DNA from: an uncultured Collinsella sp.
GTDB taxonomy: Bacteria; Actinomycetota; Coriobacteriia; Coriobacteriales; Coriobacteriaceae
DNA: 18,108 nucleotides
NCBI GenBank assembly: GCA_958408685.1
Contig: CATYLC010000029.1
Location: forward strand, 1-18,108
Direction of reading: 5' to 3'
Under the pieces are notes generated by a model, which was not told the DNA's origin, made no database searches, and was given only the letters and a program-made list of their open reading frames with translations. Position 1 is the stretch's first letter, and the number at the start of each line of letters is the position of its first letter. Shown in pieces: positions 1-7,463 of this stretch. The translations under genes were made by a program, and so were the position numbers.

Positions 1-3
1 GAC

Positions 4-29
4 GGAAAGCACATTAAGTGCTTTCCTTT
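4..29 (+). terminator. Hairpin, possible terminator of a gene left of the window
   Basis: A perfect 9-bp stem (GGAAAGCAC at 4-12 with GTGCTTTCC at 18-26) and 5-nt loop is followed by TTT. The U-run is short, so termination would be weak. It most plausibly ends a plus-strand gene outside the window. Confidence 0.4.
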
Positions 30-33
30 GCGT

Positions 34-202
34 GCGGAACTCGCGACAAACTTAACCCCCGCCCTCAGCCCCGGAGACCCTCCCTGCCGTCACATTGTTC
101 AATCAGTTTTGCGGGCGTGCACCGCTGCGCGGCTAGCCCGCATGCTCCTCGGCGGGGTTGGTCTGATGGATCTTGTTGAACTTCCGCCATTGGCTCAAAT
201 GG
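34..202 (+). ncRNA. Candidate structured RNA, family unknown
   Basis: No credible protein is encoded here, but long-range complementarity is strong. GCGGAA (34-39) pairs with TTCCGC (182-187). AACCCCCGCC (54-63) pairs with GGCGGGGTT (151-159) with one bulged C. GGAG (73-76) pairs with CTCC (145-148). GCGGGC (111-116) pairs with GCCCGC (136-141) around an inner CCGC/GCGG stem (122-125/129-132). Closing stem, large left-hand bubble and apical stem recall the outline of 6S RNA. GTTCAATCAG (97-106) can also pair with CTGAT (163-167) and TTGAAC (176-181), which crosses the first set and would make a pseudoknot or an alternative fold. A T-tailed hairpin follows at 203-232. I see no clear promoter, and the family is not recognised. 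It could be chance structure in GC-rich DNA. Confidence 0.33.
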
Positions 203-236
203 AAACGGGGGACGCATCTGCATCCCCCGTTTTTGT
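203..236. terminator. Bidirectional intrinsic terminator
   Basis: AAACGGGGGA (203-212) pairs perfectly with TCCCCCGTTT (223-232). On the plus strand it is followed by TTTTTG (230-235). On the minus strand the inner C213/A222 mismatch becomes a G-U wobble, extending the stem to 13 bp with a 4-nt loop. It lies 10 bases beyond the end of the phosphodiesterase gene, so it probably terminates that gene on the minus strand and any plus-strand RNA from the left. Confidence 0.75.
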
Positions 237-241
237 TGTGA

Positions 242-709
242 TTACTCTAGGTCAATAAACTTAGTGCTTATGATCTTGCCGTCTTTTACTAGCATTCTGG
301 CCATGGTGGGGCCTCGGGTGCCTCTGGGGTAGCTAGCGCTGCCCGGGTTGAGGACTAAACAACGGCCCACTTGGGCTTCTTTGGTTACGTGGGTGTGACC
401 ATTGATGGCTACGTCTACGGATCCCACCGGAAGGTCTTCGCGGTAGTGGGCTACGGCGAATTTGAGGCCTTCGTAGGTAAAGAGCGCAAGACGGTCTACA
501 TCGGGACCGTAGTCGCGGTAGTAATCGTTGTTGCCCAGTACGGCCCGCACGGGGGCGATGGTGCATAGGTGCTCGTAGTCCATCTCTGACGTGAGATCGC
601 CGGCGTGGATGATCAGGTCTGCGCCCTCAAGCTCATCCAAGAGCGCAGGCGATAAATAGCCGTGAGTGTCCGAGATGATGTCGATGCGCTTGGCGCTTGC
701 GCTGTTCAT
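242..709 (-). CDS. yfcE: YfcE/MJ0936-type metallophosphoesterase
   Basis: A 155-residue cytosolic phosphodiesterase of the small calcineurin-like (YfcE/MJ0936) family, which hydrolyses phosphodiester bonds with two divalent metals. The full metal-binding signature is visible: D14 and H16 in SDTHG, D38 in HAGDL, N60 in GNND, H88 in AHYR, and H105/H107 in NGHTH. Length matches the family (about 150-185). The ATG at 709 is chosen because GGAAGG lies 7 bases upstream; the frame stays open to 928 but that extension has no family similarity and runs through the upstream terminator and into the regulator gene. The gene starts only 39 bases after the terminator of the LytTR operon, so either it is read through from that operon or its promoter overlaps the hairpin. 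The physiological substrate cannot be told from sequence, and the symbol denotes family only. Confidence 0.88.
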   Translation of the reverse strand: MNSASAKRIDIISDTHGYLSPALLDELEGADLIIHAGDLTSEMDYEHLCTIAPVRAVLGNNDYYRDYGPDVDRLALFTYEGLKFAVAHYREDLPVGSVDVAINGHTHVTKEAQVGRCLVLNPGSASYPRGTRGPTMARMLVKDGKIISTKFIDLE

Positions 710-748
710 GGGATCCCTTCCGCAAAAAACGATTCGGCAGATACATAC

Positions 749-797
749 AAAAAAGCCCCACGGCTCCGCAGACGATGGGTCTACAGGGCTGCGGGGC
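749..797 (-). terminator. Intrinsic terminator after LytTR regulator 1
   Basis: Read on the minus strand, GCCCC (from 797) pairs with GGGGC (to 755) with further GC pairs and an inner AGAC/GTCT stem, followed by a run of six T (754-749). It lies 8 bases after the regulator stop codon, so it closes the glycosyltransferase-kinase-regulator operon. Confidence 0.85.
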
Positions 798-804
798 CAG
801 TGTG

Positions 805-1521
805 CTAGAGACTCAGAGCCTTCTTGAGCGGCACGACGCGGCGGCGCGAAACCGGCACGCGTTCGTCGACGCCCGTAATGCCCAGCTGGATGGCACCCGA
901 GGGCACCGTCTCGACATCCGTGACGCACGCCAAGTTGACGATATAGCGGCGGTGAACACGGAAGAAGCCAAAGTCGCAGAGCTTGGCCTCAAACTGCGCC
1001 AGCGAGGTCGTCGACAAAAAGCGATCATCGACGGTATAGATGCAGGAGTAATCGTCCTTGGCCATGATAAAGCGAATGTCGTCCACGGGAATGAGCACCT
1101 TGCGGCCGCCCTTTTCCACCGGGATACGCTCGATGGTCACCTTGCTGTCCGTAACCGGCTTGGCGCGTTGCATGACCTTCTCGATCGCGCGATCCAAGCG
1201 AGCTTCCTCGACCGGCTTCATCAGATAATCGACGGCATCCACATCGAATGCCTCGACCGCATGGTCGCTATACGCAGTCACAAACACGATCGCCGGCGGA
1301 TTTTTGAGCTTATGCAGCGCCTCGGCAAGTTGCAGGCCCGAGGCACCGGGCATCGAGATATCGAGAAACACGACATCCACGCGACTTTCCATAAGCATCT
1401 CGATGGCGGAGCGGACGCTCGACGCCTCCGTGATCGTGCCGATCTTGCCCGTTTGCTCGAGCAGGAAGCGAAGCTCCGAGCGAGCCGGCGCCTCATCATC
1501 CACAATCATCGCACGCAGCAT
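805..1521 (-). CDS. LytTR-family response regulator (pair 1)
   Basis: A 238-residue DNA-binding response regulator: receiver domain at about 1-115, LytTR DNA-binding domain at about 135-235. The acidic pair D8/D9, phospho-acceptor D54 in VFLDISMPG, T82 in FVTAY and K102 in MKPVEE are all present, so it should be phosphorylatable. The LytTR hallmark FFRVHRRYIVNL is at about 186-197. The ATG at 1521 has AAAGG 10 bases upstream; an in-frame TTG at 1542 is less likely. It follows its cognate kinase after 72 bases that hold a hairpin (1547-1584). LytTR regulators bind pairs of short direct repeats and often control a neighbouring transporter or surface gene; the targets here are unknown. It is clearly paralogous to the regulator at 6691-7425 (shared LDI-MPG, DAVDY and VPVSRRR blocks). 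Confidence 0.93.
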   Translation of the reverse strand: MLRAMIVDDEAPARSELRFLLEQTGKIGTITEASSVRSAIEMLMESRVDVVFLDISMPGASGLQLAEALHKLKNPPAIVFVTAYSDHAVEAFDVDAVDYLMKPVEEARLDRAIEKVMQRAKPVTDSKVTIERIPVEKGGRKVLIPVDDIRFIMAKDDYSCIYTVDDRFLSTTSLAQFEAKLCDFGFFRVHRRYIVNLACVTDVETVPSGAIQLGITGVDERVPVSRRRVVPLKKALSL

Positions 1522-1546
1522 AGGGATAAAACCTTTCGTCAACTAA

Positions 1547-1584
1547 CTACGCCGGGCATCCGTCGCATGACGTTGAGCCCGTAG
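1547..1584 (-). other. Intergenic hairpin between kinase 1 and regulator 1
   Basis: Three nested stems: CTACG (1547-1551)/CGTAG (1580-1584), GGC (1555-1557)/GCC (1577-1579), and CGTC (1561-1564)/GACG (1569-1572) with loop GCAT. No U-run follows, so it is not an intrinsic terminator. It may be a processing or stabilising structure that sets kinase:regulator stoichiometry. Confidence 0.5.
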
Positions 1585-1593
1585 CCTTTTATT

Positions 1594-2937
1594 TTACTCT
1601 TGAATGTCGAAGATGCTCTCTGACAAATCAAGATGAAGGAGCACTTTGGTGCCCTTGCCCGGCGCCGATTCGACACGCGTATAGGAGTGCGGCCCATAAA
1701 AGCGATGGATGCGCTCCGAAATATTGTGCATGGCCACACCGGCGCCGCCACCCTGGGGAGAGTTGGCGTCGGGACGGGCAGAACGCTCGTCAAACAGTCT
1801 GGCGGCGGTACCCTCATCCATGCCCACGCCATTATCGGCCACGGCAATCAAGATTGCATCCTCGCCGTCTTGGTGAACGGTCACGTCGATCCTCAGGGCG
1901 TCGTCATCGCCCATACCATGACGTACGGCGTTCTCGACAATCGGCTGGATCACGAACGCCGGCACCAGCGTATCTTCCACGTCCTCGGACACATCGAACG
2001 TCGCAAGCACGCGGTCCTCGCCAAAGCGGGCCTTCTCAAAGGTAAGGTAGCGCTTGGTCTGTGCGACCTCGCGCGAGACCGGAATAAGCGATCCCGAGTT
2101 GTCGAGCGTGGCACGATAGAACGATGAGAACTCACGAAGCAGTTCGCGGGCCCGCAGCGGGTCGGTGCGCGTAAACGATGCAATGGTGTTCAGCGTGTTG
2201 AACAGGAAGTGCGGGTTAATCTGCGCCTGCAGCGCACGCACCTCGGCGCGCGCTGTGAGTTCCTTTTGCACCTCGAGCTCGTGGATGGCGAGCTGCGTGG
2301 ACAAGATCTCGGCAAAGCCCGAGGCAAGCGCGTACTGGGTACGGTCGACGGCGCGCGGGGTCTTGTAGTAGAACTTGAGCGTGCCGACGGTACGATCGCC
2401 TACCTTGATGGGGGCGATAATGCCGGCGGGGACTTGGTTGTGCGAGCCGTCCGAGCCCACGACATCCACCATACGGTTGAACGACTGCACGATGCCATGT
2501 TCGATAACGTAGCGTGTGGCAAGCGTGTGGATGGGAGAATCTGGCAGTAGTTTTTCCTCAAACTCTCCCGCGCAGGCAAGCACGTTGCCCTCGTCGGTGA
2601 TGGCCACCGTCATGGCGCGCGTCTCGGGCAAAATGCGCCGGCACACCAAACGCGCCGACTCCTGCGTCAGACCGCCCTTAATGTCCTCGAGCATGGCCGA
2701 GGCCACCGAGAGCGTCTCCTCGGTGTACTGGGAGCGCACCGAATCGGGATTGAGCGTCAAAAAGATAAAGATGCACAGAAAGATGCACAGCAGCGCGCAG
2801 GCAATCACCGTGGCGATCGGCTCGATACCGGTCACCAAGGCAAAAATAAAGTACACCAGCACGCAAATGGCGCAGGCAACGGCAATGATGCGAAAGATTG
2901 ATATTGAACTATCGCGCTGGGCGCGGCGGTCGATCAT
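1594..2937 (-). CDS. LytS/YehU-type sensor histidine kinase (pair 1)
   Basis: A 447-residue membrane kinase. Two hydrophobic helices (about 14-36 and 41-62) form an N-terminal hairpin with almost no extracellular loop. A GAF-like cytosolic region spans about 75-215. The His_kinase domain carries H243 in QAQINPHFLFN, and the ATPase domain carries the N box QPIVENAVRHG (N336), the G1 box DNGVGM (368-373) and the glycine loop GGGAGVAMHN (397-406). It should autophosphorylate and pass phosphate to the regulator at 805-1521. It lacks the five- or six-helix 5TMR-LYT sensor of classical LytS or BtsS, so signal entry is more likely cytosolic (GAF-like) or within the membrane. Its ATG at 2937 overlaps the glycosyltransferase stop as ATGA, which implies translational coupling. 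Kinase 2 (7464-8849) shares its layout and a near-identical linker (ALASGFA..ISTQLA..E), so the two arose by duplication. Confidence 0.93.
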   Translation of the reverse strand: MIDRRAQRDSSISIFRIIAVACAICVLVYFIFALVTGIEPIATVIACALLCIFLCIFIFLTLNPDSVRSQYTEETLSVASAMLEDIKGGLTQESARLVCRRILPETRAMTVAITDEGNVLACAGEFEEKLLPDSPIHTLATRYVIEHGIVQSFNRMVDVVGSDGSHNQVPAGIIAPIKVGDRTVGTLKFYYKTPRAVDRTQYALASGFAEILSTQLAIHELEVQKELTARAEVRALQAQINPHFLFNTLNTIASFTRTDPLRARELLREFSSFYRATLDNSGSLIPVSREVAQTKRYLTFEKARFGEDRVLATFDVSEDVEDTLVPAFVIQPIVENAVRHGMGDDDALRIDVTVHQDGEDAILIAVADNGVGMDEGTAARLFDERSARPDANSPQGGGAGVAMHNISERIHRFYGPHSYTRVESAPGKGTKVLLHLDLSESIFDIQE

Positions 2938-4121
2938 TCGGCCCCCTCCAGGATACTGATCAGTTGTGCGTCACGCCAAAGCCCGTCCATGATCTTGGGC
3001 CAAAAGCTCTGGAAACGCAGGTGGCCTGCAGCGTTTTGGCGCGCATAGGCCTTTGCCTCGCCGATACCATGGCGCCAGATGCGCAGGTAGCCCTCATGCT
3101 CGCGGGTAAACACGCTGCGGACCATAGCGGTCTTGCGCACGCGGTCGTCGAGCTCGCGCGAAATCCACGGGCCCGGGTAGGGCATGAGCGATGCCGCCGT
3201 AACGGGAATGAGCTCCTTTTGATGCGCGGCGAATGTCAACTTGGCCCGTTCGTAGTACCAACGGTATACATCCTGCATAAAGCGCGGTGAGCGCTTTTCG
3301 GACTCCGGAGGCAGATGGCGCACGGTCCACTCGTTATCGAACCACACGTCGTAGCCAAACATGCGCATGTTAAAGAGGTAATCCAAGTCCTCGCCGCGGG
3401 TGATAAACGGGTCAAAGGCCACACGCGTAAAGGCGCGGGCGTGCAGGGCCATCAGGCCGCCGCACACGTAGTTGGAGCGCGAGATGCGAGTGCCCGAGAG
3501 CGCCTTTTTCATCCAACGGTTGAACTCGATGCGCTTGGTCCACCAACGATGGCAGATGCCCGCCTTGTCCGTGGGAGCCAGCGGCGAGCCGTCGCGATCG
3601 TAGAAATAGCCGCTCTTGACCAAGATCGGCAAGCCCTGACGCGTCTGCTGCCCCAACGCATAGGTCGCGCGCTTCATAAAGTCGGCGTCGATGACAGTCT
3701 CATCGTCATCCAAAAAGATAACCGCGTCATGCCCCAGCACAGCGGCACAGGCTAGCCCCATGTTGCGGATGGCACCGTAGCCTCGCAGGCTCACGCACTC
3801 GCCCGAACCCTTGGGCGCGATCTGAGCAACCCGGTCTGCAATGCGCGAGGCCTGGGTGTTGGTGACAACGGTGACCTTGAGCGTGGGATGCGCGTCGACA
3901 ATCTCGTGCACGCGCAGCGACACATCGGCTGTGGCAGAAACGGGACAGACCACCAAAAGGATGATGCGCGGGATGTCACGTACCTGCTCAAGCGAGGCCA
4001 GACAGCGGTCGAGTTCGGGATTGTCGGCGTTGAGTCGCGTCGAATGGTCATAGGTGCCAGGGGCGTTTGCGCAAGCGTCATCGCCCGCCCAATACGTTGG
4101 AATCACGACCGTGGCGTTCAT
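2934..4121 (-). CDS. Family 2 (GT-A) glycosyltransferase
   Basis: A 395-residue protein with the GT-A fold signature: N-terminal TVVIPTYWAG (nucleotide-binding start), nucleotide-sugar metal motif FLDDDET (acids 138-140), and the catalytic-base type motif RGEDLDYLF (244-245). It probably transfers a sugar from a nucleotide-sugar to a glycan or lipid at the inner membrane face; donor and acceptor cannot be inferred. No transmembrane helix is seen, so it is likely soluble or peripheral. The ATG at 4121 has GGGAGGG 7 bases upstream. Its 3' end overlaps the kinase start by four bases (ATGA), making a glycosyltransferase-kinase-regulator operon. That is an unusual partner for a LytS/LytTR pair and suggests linked control of cell-surface glycan synthesis, which is inference only. 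An intrinsic hairpin sits 21 bases upstream of its start. Confidence 0.85.
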   Translation of the reverse strand: MNATVVIPTYWAGDDACANAPGTYDHSTRLNADNPELDRCLASLEQVRDIPRIILLVVCPVSATADVSLRVHEIVDAHPTLKVTVVTNTQASRIADRVAQIAPKGSGECVSLRGYGAIRNMGLACAAVLGHDAVIFLDDDETVIDADFMKRATYALGQQTRQGLPILVKSGYFYDRDGSPLAPTDKAGICHRWWTKRIEFNRWMKKALSGTRISRSNYVCGGLMALHARAFTRVAFDPFITRGEDLDYLFNMRMFGYDVWFDNEWTVRHLPPESEKRSPRFMQDVYRWYYERAKLTFAAHQKELIPVTAASLMPYPGPWISRELDDRVRKTAMVRSVFTREHEGYLRIWRHGIGEAKAYARQNAAGHLRFQSFWPKIMDGLWRDAQLISILEGAE

Positions 4122-4142
4122 GCCTTACCCTCCCTGCAACAC

Positions 4143-4177
4143 AAAAACGGGACGCCGCCAAACACAGGCGACGCCCC
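4143..4177 (-). terminator. Intrinsic terminator after the MFS gene, or leader attenuator
   Basis: An 11-bp stem (4149-4159 with 4167-4177), 7-nt loop and five T on the minus strand (4147-4143). Two positions that are A-C mismatches on the plus strand become G-U wobbles on the minus strand, so the structure is meant for minus-strand RNA. It lies about 115 bases after the transporter stop and 21 bases before the glycosyltransferase ATG. Confidence 0.82.
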
Positions 4178-4194
4178 GCGACCTAGCTGATTCC

Positions 4195-4200
4195 ATCATA
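4195..4200 (-). promoter_or_regulatory. Possible -10 element for the glycosyltransferase operon
   Basis: TATGAT on the minus strand lies upstream of the 4143-4177 hairpin. No good -35 is seen at 16-18 bases. If real, the transcript would start near 4188 and the hairpin would sit in its leader. An inverted repeat CATTGC/GCAATG lies at about 4217-4237. The rest of the 4178-4292 gap shows nothing else. Confidence 0.22.
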
Positions 4201-4292
4201 CCCACTTGGGCAAATCATTGCTCGCAAGTCGCAATGTTTATTGCGGATAACCCCAAAAGAGTACCGTGGACAGGCACAATAGCCGCTCGCTC

Positions 4293-5552
4293 CTATGCGG
4301 CATGCTCTGCCGCCCGAGTCATGCGGGACAGGCGGACCAGCAGCATAAAGCCAACGATCAGCAGCACGCCAATGGAAAGGACGCCCAGCGACGGGTTGCC
4401 GGTCAGCGAGGTGACGACCGACACTAGGAAAGTGCCCATAACGCTTGCATAGCGACCGAAGATGTCAAAGAAGCCGTAGTACTCGTTGGACTTTTCCTTG
4501 GGGATAATGCGACCAAAGTAGCTACGGCTAAGCGCCTGCACGCCGCCCTGGAACAGGCCGACCATAATGGCAAGCACCCAGAATTCAAAGGCGGTCTTTA
4601 GGAAGAACGCGGCGAACAGCACAATGCCCATGTAGGCGGCGACTGCCACCAGGATCATGTTGAGCGTGCCCACGCGTCCGGCGAGCTTGCCGTAGATGAT
4701 GGCGGACGGAAAGGCCACGAACTGCGTAACGAGCAACGCCAGCACCAGCTGCGTCGAATCGATGCCCAAAGCCGAGCCGTAGCTGGTAGCCATGGAAATG
4801 ACCGTGTGCACACCGTCGATATAGAAGAAGAACGCAATCATGTAGACCAGCACGGTCTTGTTGTGGGCGATCTCGCGCATGGTGTGTCCGACCTCGGAGA
4901 ACACACCGCCCACGATGTGGCCGATAGTGTCCTCGGGACCGCGCTCGCGACCGTACTTTTGCTTATAGGTGCGAATGAGCGGCAGGGTAAAGATGAGCCA
5001 CCAGGCACCAGTGATGATAAACGACAGACGCGTTGCCAGCATGGTAGGGACGCCAAGAGCGGGGCCACCCATGATGAGCGCTAGGCAGATGACGAACGGC
5101 ACGGTGGAACCGATGTAGCCCCAGGCATAGCCCGAGCTGGACACGGCGTCCATGCGCTCGTCGGTGGTAATGTCGGGCAGCATGGCGTCGTAGAACGTCA
5201 TAGAAGAGTTAAGGCCGATGGTGCACAGCACGTACACGGTCAAAAATGCCATGGCGGACATTGGGATAGCCTGCGCCAAGCAAAGCACCAGGCCCGTGAG
5301 GAAGAAGCCCAAGAAGAACTTGATCTTGTTGCCGGCGTAGTCGGCAAGCGCGCCCAGAATGGGCATGAGCATGGCGATGACCAGCGAGGCGATCGTCTGC
5401 GCATTGCCCCAGGCGACCACCAGGTCGGCCGAAGAAGCGCCGGTATTGATGGCGTTAAAGTAAATGGGCACCACCGAGGTATTGAGCAGCACAAGGGCCG
5501 AATTGCCCACATCATACATAACCCAGTTACGCTCGAGCTTGGTGTATTTCAT
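4293..5552 (-). CDS. UMF1/Atg22-like MFS transporter
   Basis: A 419-residue integral membrane protein of the MFS, with an N-terminal NWVMYDVGNSA motif typical of the bacterial UMF1 family (Vacuole effluxer Atg22-like domain). About 12 hydrophobic helices are visible, with a hydrophilic central loop at roughly 195-235 (KQKYGRERGPED). Conserved pieces include GALADYAGNK between early helices and ALSRSYFGRIIPKEKSNEYYGFF in the C half. Eukaryotic Atg22 exports amino acids from the vacuole; bacterial substrates are largely unknown, so metabolite or amino-acid efflux is a family-level guess. The ATG at 5552 has GAAGGG about 9 bases upstream. It follows the phospholipase-like gene by 101 bases with no terminator between them and ends before the terminator at 4143-4177, so it may be the last gene of the kinase 2 operon. 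Confidence 0.88.
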   Translation of the reverse strand: MKYTKLERNWVMYDVGNSALVLLNTSVVPIYFNAINTGASSADLVVAWGNAQTIASLVIAMLMPILGALADYAGNKIKFFLGFFLTGLVLCLAQAIPMSAMAFLTVYVLCTIGLNSSMTFYDAMLPDITTDERMDAVSSSGYAWGYIGSTVPFVICLALIMGGPALGVPTMLATRLSFIITGAWWLIFTLPLIRTYKQKYGRERGPEDTIGHIVGGVFSEVGHTMREIAHNKTVLVYMIAFFFYIDGVHTVISMATSYGSALGIDSTQLVLALLVTQFVAFPSAIIYGKLAGRVGTLNMILVAVAAYMGIVLFAAFFLKTAFEFWVLAIMVGLFQGGVQALSRSYFGRIIPKEKSNEYYGFFDIFGRYASVMGTFLVSVVTSLTGNPSLGVLSIGVLLIVGFMLLVRLSRMTRAAEHAA

Positions 5553-5653
5553 GGACAGGGACCCTTCGTATTCGCCCGATATGCAGTTAGTTCATCGTAC
5601 CCCAATTGTCCAGAACCGCCGGTAAGGATTCGGCAAAGGGGCACGCACGGGCC

Positions 5654-6598
5654 CTATTCCTCGCGGTCGAACTCCTCATCGGCTTCGAGCACGCGACCGC
5701 TGTAGTTGACGTGACTGGTCACGGCATCCATGTCACCGGTCTCGATAAAACGTGCGACCGTGCACTCGTAATCGACCAGCGCGCGATCAAAGACCTCGGG
5801 GAAGTTCTCAGTCGAGACCTCATCGGTAAAGGGGTTCTTCCATGTCAGGTGGCCCAGGTTACCGGTGCGCTCGGGCAGCTCCGTCGTCACGCGATGGGCA
5901 AGGCCGTCGAGCAGCGAGTAGTCGTGCACCAAGCCCTCAACCAGCGAGATCGCGCGCGTCTTTGCGGAGCCGGCCGGCTCAATCGCACGGTAAAGTCGCT
6001 GCATATTGGCAACGGCAGCACCGTACTCCCCCGCCGGAATGTCAATGCCGTACACGCGTCCGGCAACATAGCTCATCAGCACGCCGGCCACGCGATTGAT
6101 GCGATCGGTGGTGACGATCTCGCCCGCCGGCGGGTAATCGTCGACCGTAGCGCCATCGCGTTTAAGCTGCAGCATCAGTACATCCAGGTCGCTCTCGATC
6201 ACGGCATGGACCTGACTGCTCGAATCCTCAAGCTCTGAATCGGATTCCACGATGCCAAACTGCTGCTCATAGACAAAAGGATGGGCGTTGCGGTCGAGCA
6301 CGTAATGAGACAGCAGGCCCAGCGCAAAGGCGCGACCCAAGCTGGCGTCGCGCGGCAGCAGATGCGACACGCCGTCGCGCAGGCACGCGAACTGGCGAGA
6401 CATGCGCGACCGATGCATGACCTGCGCCAGCAGCGTGCAGTCGGAAACACGCGGTGTCAGAATGTGAAAGAAGAACGGGTCGGGGCCTTGGTTGCCCAAG
6501 ATAAAGGCAATGCGCTCTTCATCGGACGTGATGACGCCCTGCGGAAGACGGTCGATGCTTTCCTCGCCAAACAGATGATGGGTGATAAGCGCGGGCAT
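5654..6598 (-). CDS. Zinc-dependent phospholipase C-like domain protein
   Basis: A 314-residue protein whose N-terminal half resembles the zinc-dependent phospholipase C/S1-P1 nuclease-like fold (Zn_dep_PLPC). Likely metal ligands are visible: H7/H8 in ITHHLFG, D40 in GNQGPDPFFFH, H98 and D102 in GLLSHYVLDRNAHP, H106, and H131/E135 in HAVIESDLD. There is no signal peptide, unlike secreted clostridial phospholipase C, so it probably acts in the cytosol; the substrate is unknown and phospholipase activity is not assured. The C-terminal part (about 150-314) has no motif I recognise, and the protein ends in a very acidic tail. The ATG at 6598 is chosen for AAAGGA 6 bases upstream. It lies 92 bases after regulator 2. 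A weak promoter (TTGGCA at 6652-6657, CATAAT at 6631-6636 on the minus strand, 15-base spacing) may precede it. Confidence 0.8.
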   Translation of the reverse strand: MPALITHHLFGEESIDRLPQGVITSDEERIAFILGNQGPDPFFFHILTPRVSDCTLLAQVMHRSRMSRQFACLRDGVSHLLPRDASLGRAFALGLLSHYVLDRNAHPFVYEQQFGIVESDSELEDSSSQVHAVIESDLDVLMLQLKRDGATVDDYPPAGEIVTTDRINRVAGVLMSYVAGRVYGIDIPAGEYGAAVANMQRLYRAIEPAGSAKTRAISLVEGLVHDYSLLDGLAHRVTTELPERTGNLGHLTWKNPFTDEVSTENFPEVFDRALVDYECTVARFIETGDMDAVTSHVNYSGRVLEADEEFDREE

Positions 6599-6630
6599 AA
6601 TGATCCTTTCGATTTCATTCGATGCCACCC

Positions 6631-6657
6631 ATTATGCCCACCGCGCGCCCATGCCAA
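6631..6657 (-). promoter_or_regulatory. Possible promoter of the phospholipase C-like gene
   Basis: On the minus strand TTGGCA (6657-6652) and CATAAT (6636-6631) are separated by 15 bases, shorter than the usual 17. It lies between regulator 2 and the next gene. Confidence 0.25.
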
Positions 6658-6690
6658 ACCTGCGATGGTAAACGACGGCACGCAAGCCCC

Positions 6691-7425
6691 TTACGCAAGC
6701 CCCAGGTGCGACTTGACCTCGGCGGCACGACGACGGGACACCGGTACCGTCGAGTTCACGCGGTCGAGCCTGAGCTCCATCAACCCCGTGGAGCCAATCT
6801 CAACATTGTGCACGTCTTCCAAATTGACCAGGTAGCTGCGATGAACGCGAATAAAGCCCTCGGAGTCCAAGCGACGCTCGAGCGAAGAGATCGACTCATT
6901 GATCAGGTACGTTCCCTCGGCGCAGATGGCGTTGCAAAAATCGGCGCGCGCCTCAAAGTAGCAGACGTCTGCGGCGGGAATGAACACCTTTTTGCCCCCG
7001 CGGTCCACCGTCAGACGCAAAGGCTGGCGCGGAGCATGGATAACACGACGGGCACCCAAGGCTGCCTCGATCTTGTCGAGTGCCTTTGACAGGCGTGCGT
7101 CCTCGACCGGCTTGACGACATAGTCGACCGCATCGAGGTTATACGCATCAGCGGCAAATTCGGCAAACGCCGTCACAAACACAACCACCGGCGGCGTCTT
7201 TAGGTTCTGCAGCGTCTCGGCAAGCTCAATTCCCGAGCGACCGGGCATGGTAATGTCTAAAAACAACACGTCGGGCTTGTTCGACAGAATCGACTCCACG
7301 GCTTCGGTGACATTGCCCGCCTCGGCAATCTGACCCACACGCGTATCCTTTTCCAACAGATAGCGTAGCTCAGCCCTAATGGGAGGCTCGTCATCAACCA
7401 CCAAGATGTTCCAGCCTTCGGACAT
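6691..7425 (-). CDS. LytTR-family response regulator (pair 2)
   Basis: A 244-residue response regulator: receiver domain at about 5-122, LytTR DNA-binding domain at about 137-243. Acidic pair D11/D12, phospho-acceptor D57 in LFLDITMPG, T85 in FVTAF and K105 in VVKPVED are intact. The LytTR block FIRVHRSYLVNLEDV is at about 191-205, and VPVSRRR near the end is shared with regulator 1. The ATG at 7425 has AGGGGAAG about 6 bases upstream. It begins 38 bases after the kinase gene and there is no terminator in the 92 bases after it, so co-transcription with the phospholipase C-like and MFS genes is possible. These neighbours are natural candidate targets, but no paired LytTR repeat was confidently identified near them. 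Confidence 0.93.
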   Translation of the reverse strand: MSEGWNILVVDDEPPIRAELRYLLEKDTRVGQIAEAGNVTEAVESILSNKPDVLFLDITMPGRSGIELAETLQNLKTPPVVVFVTAFAEFAADAYNLDAVDYVVKPVEDARLSKALDKIEAALGARRVIHAPRQPLRLTVDRGGKKVFIPAADVCYFEARADFCNAICAEGTYLINESISSLERRLDSEGFIRVHRSYLVNLEDVHNVEIGSTGLMELRLDRVNSTVPVSRRRAAEVKSHLGLA

Positions 7426-7463
7426 ATGTGCTTCCCCTCTTTTTCTCTCAATCCAACCGCGTG

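Noticed and set aside
28..258. A 76-codon plus-strand open frame at the left edge
   Set aside because: No ribosome binding site, it runs through the terminator at 203-236, and the product resembles nothing known. RNA structure explains the region better.
710..928. N-terminal extension of the YfcE-type protein
   Set aside because: It crosses a terminator and the end of regulator 1, has no family similarity, and the ATG at 709 has a good ribosome binding site.
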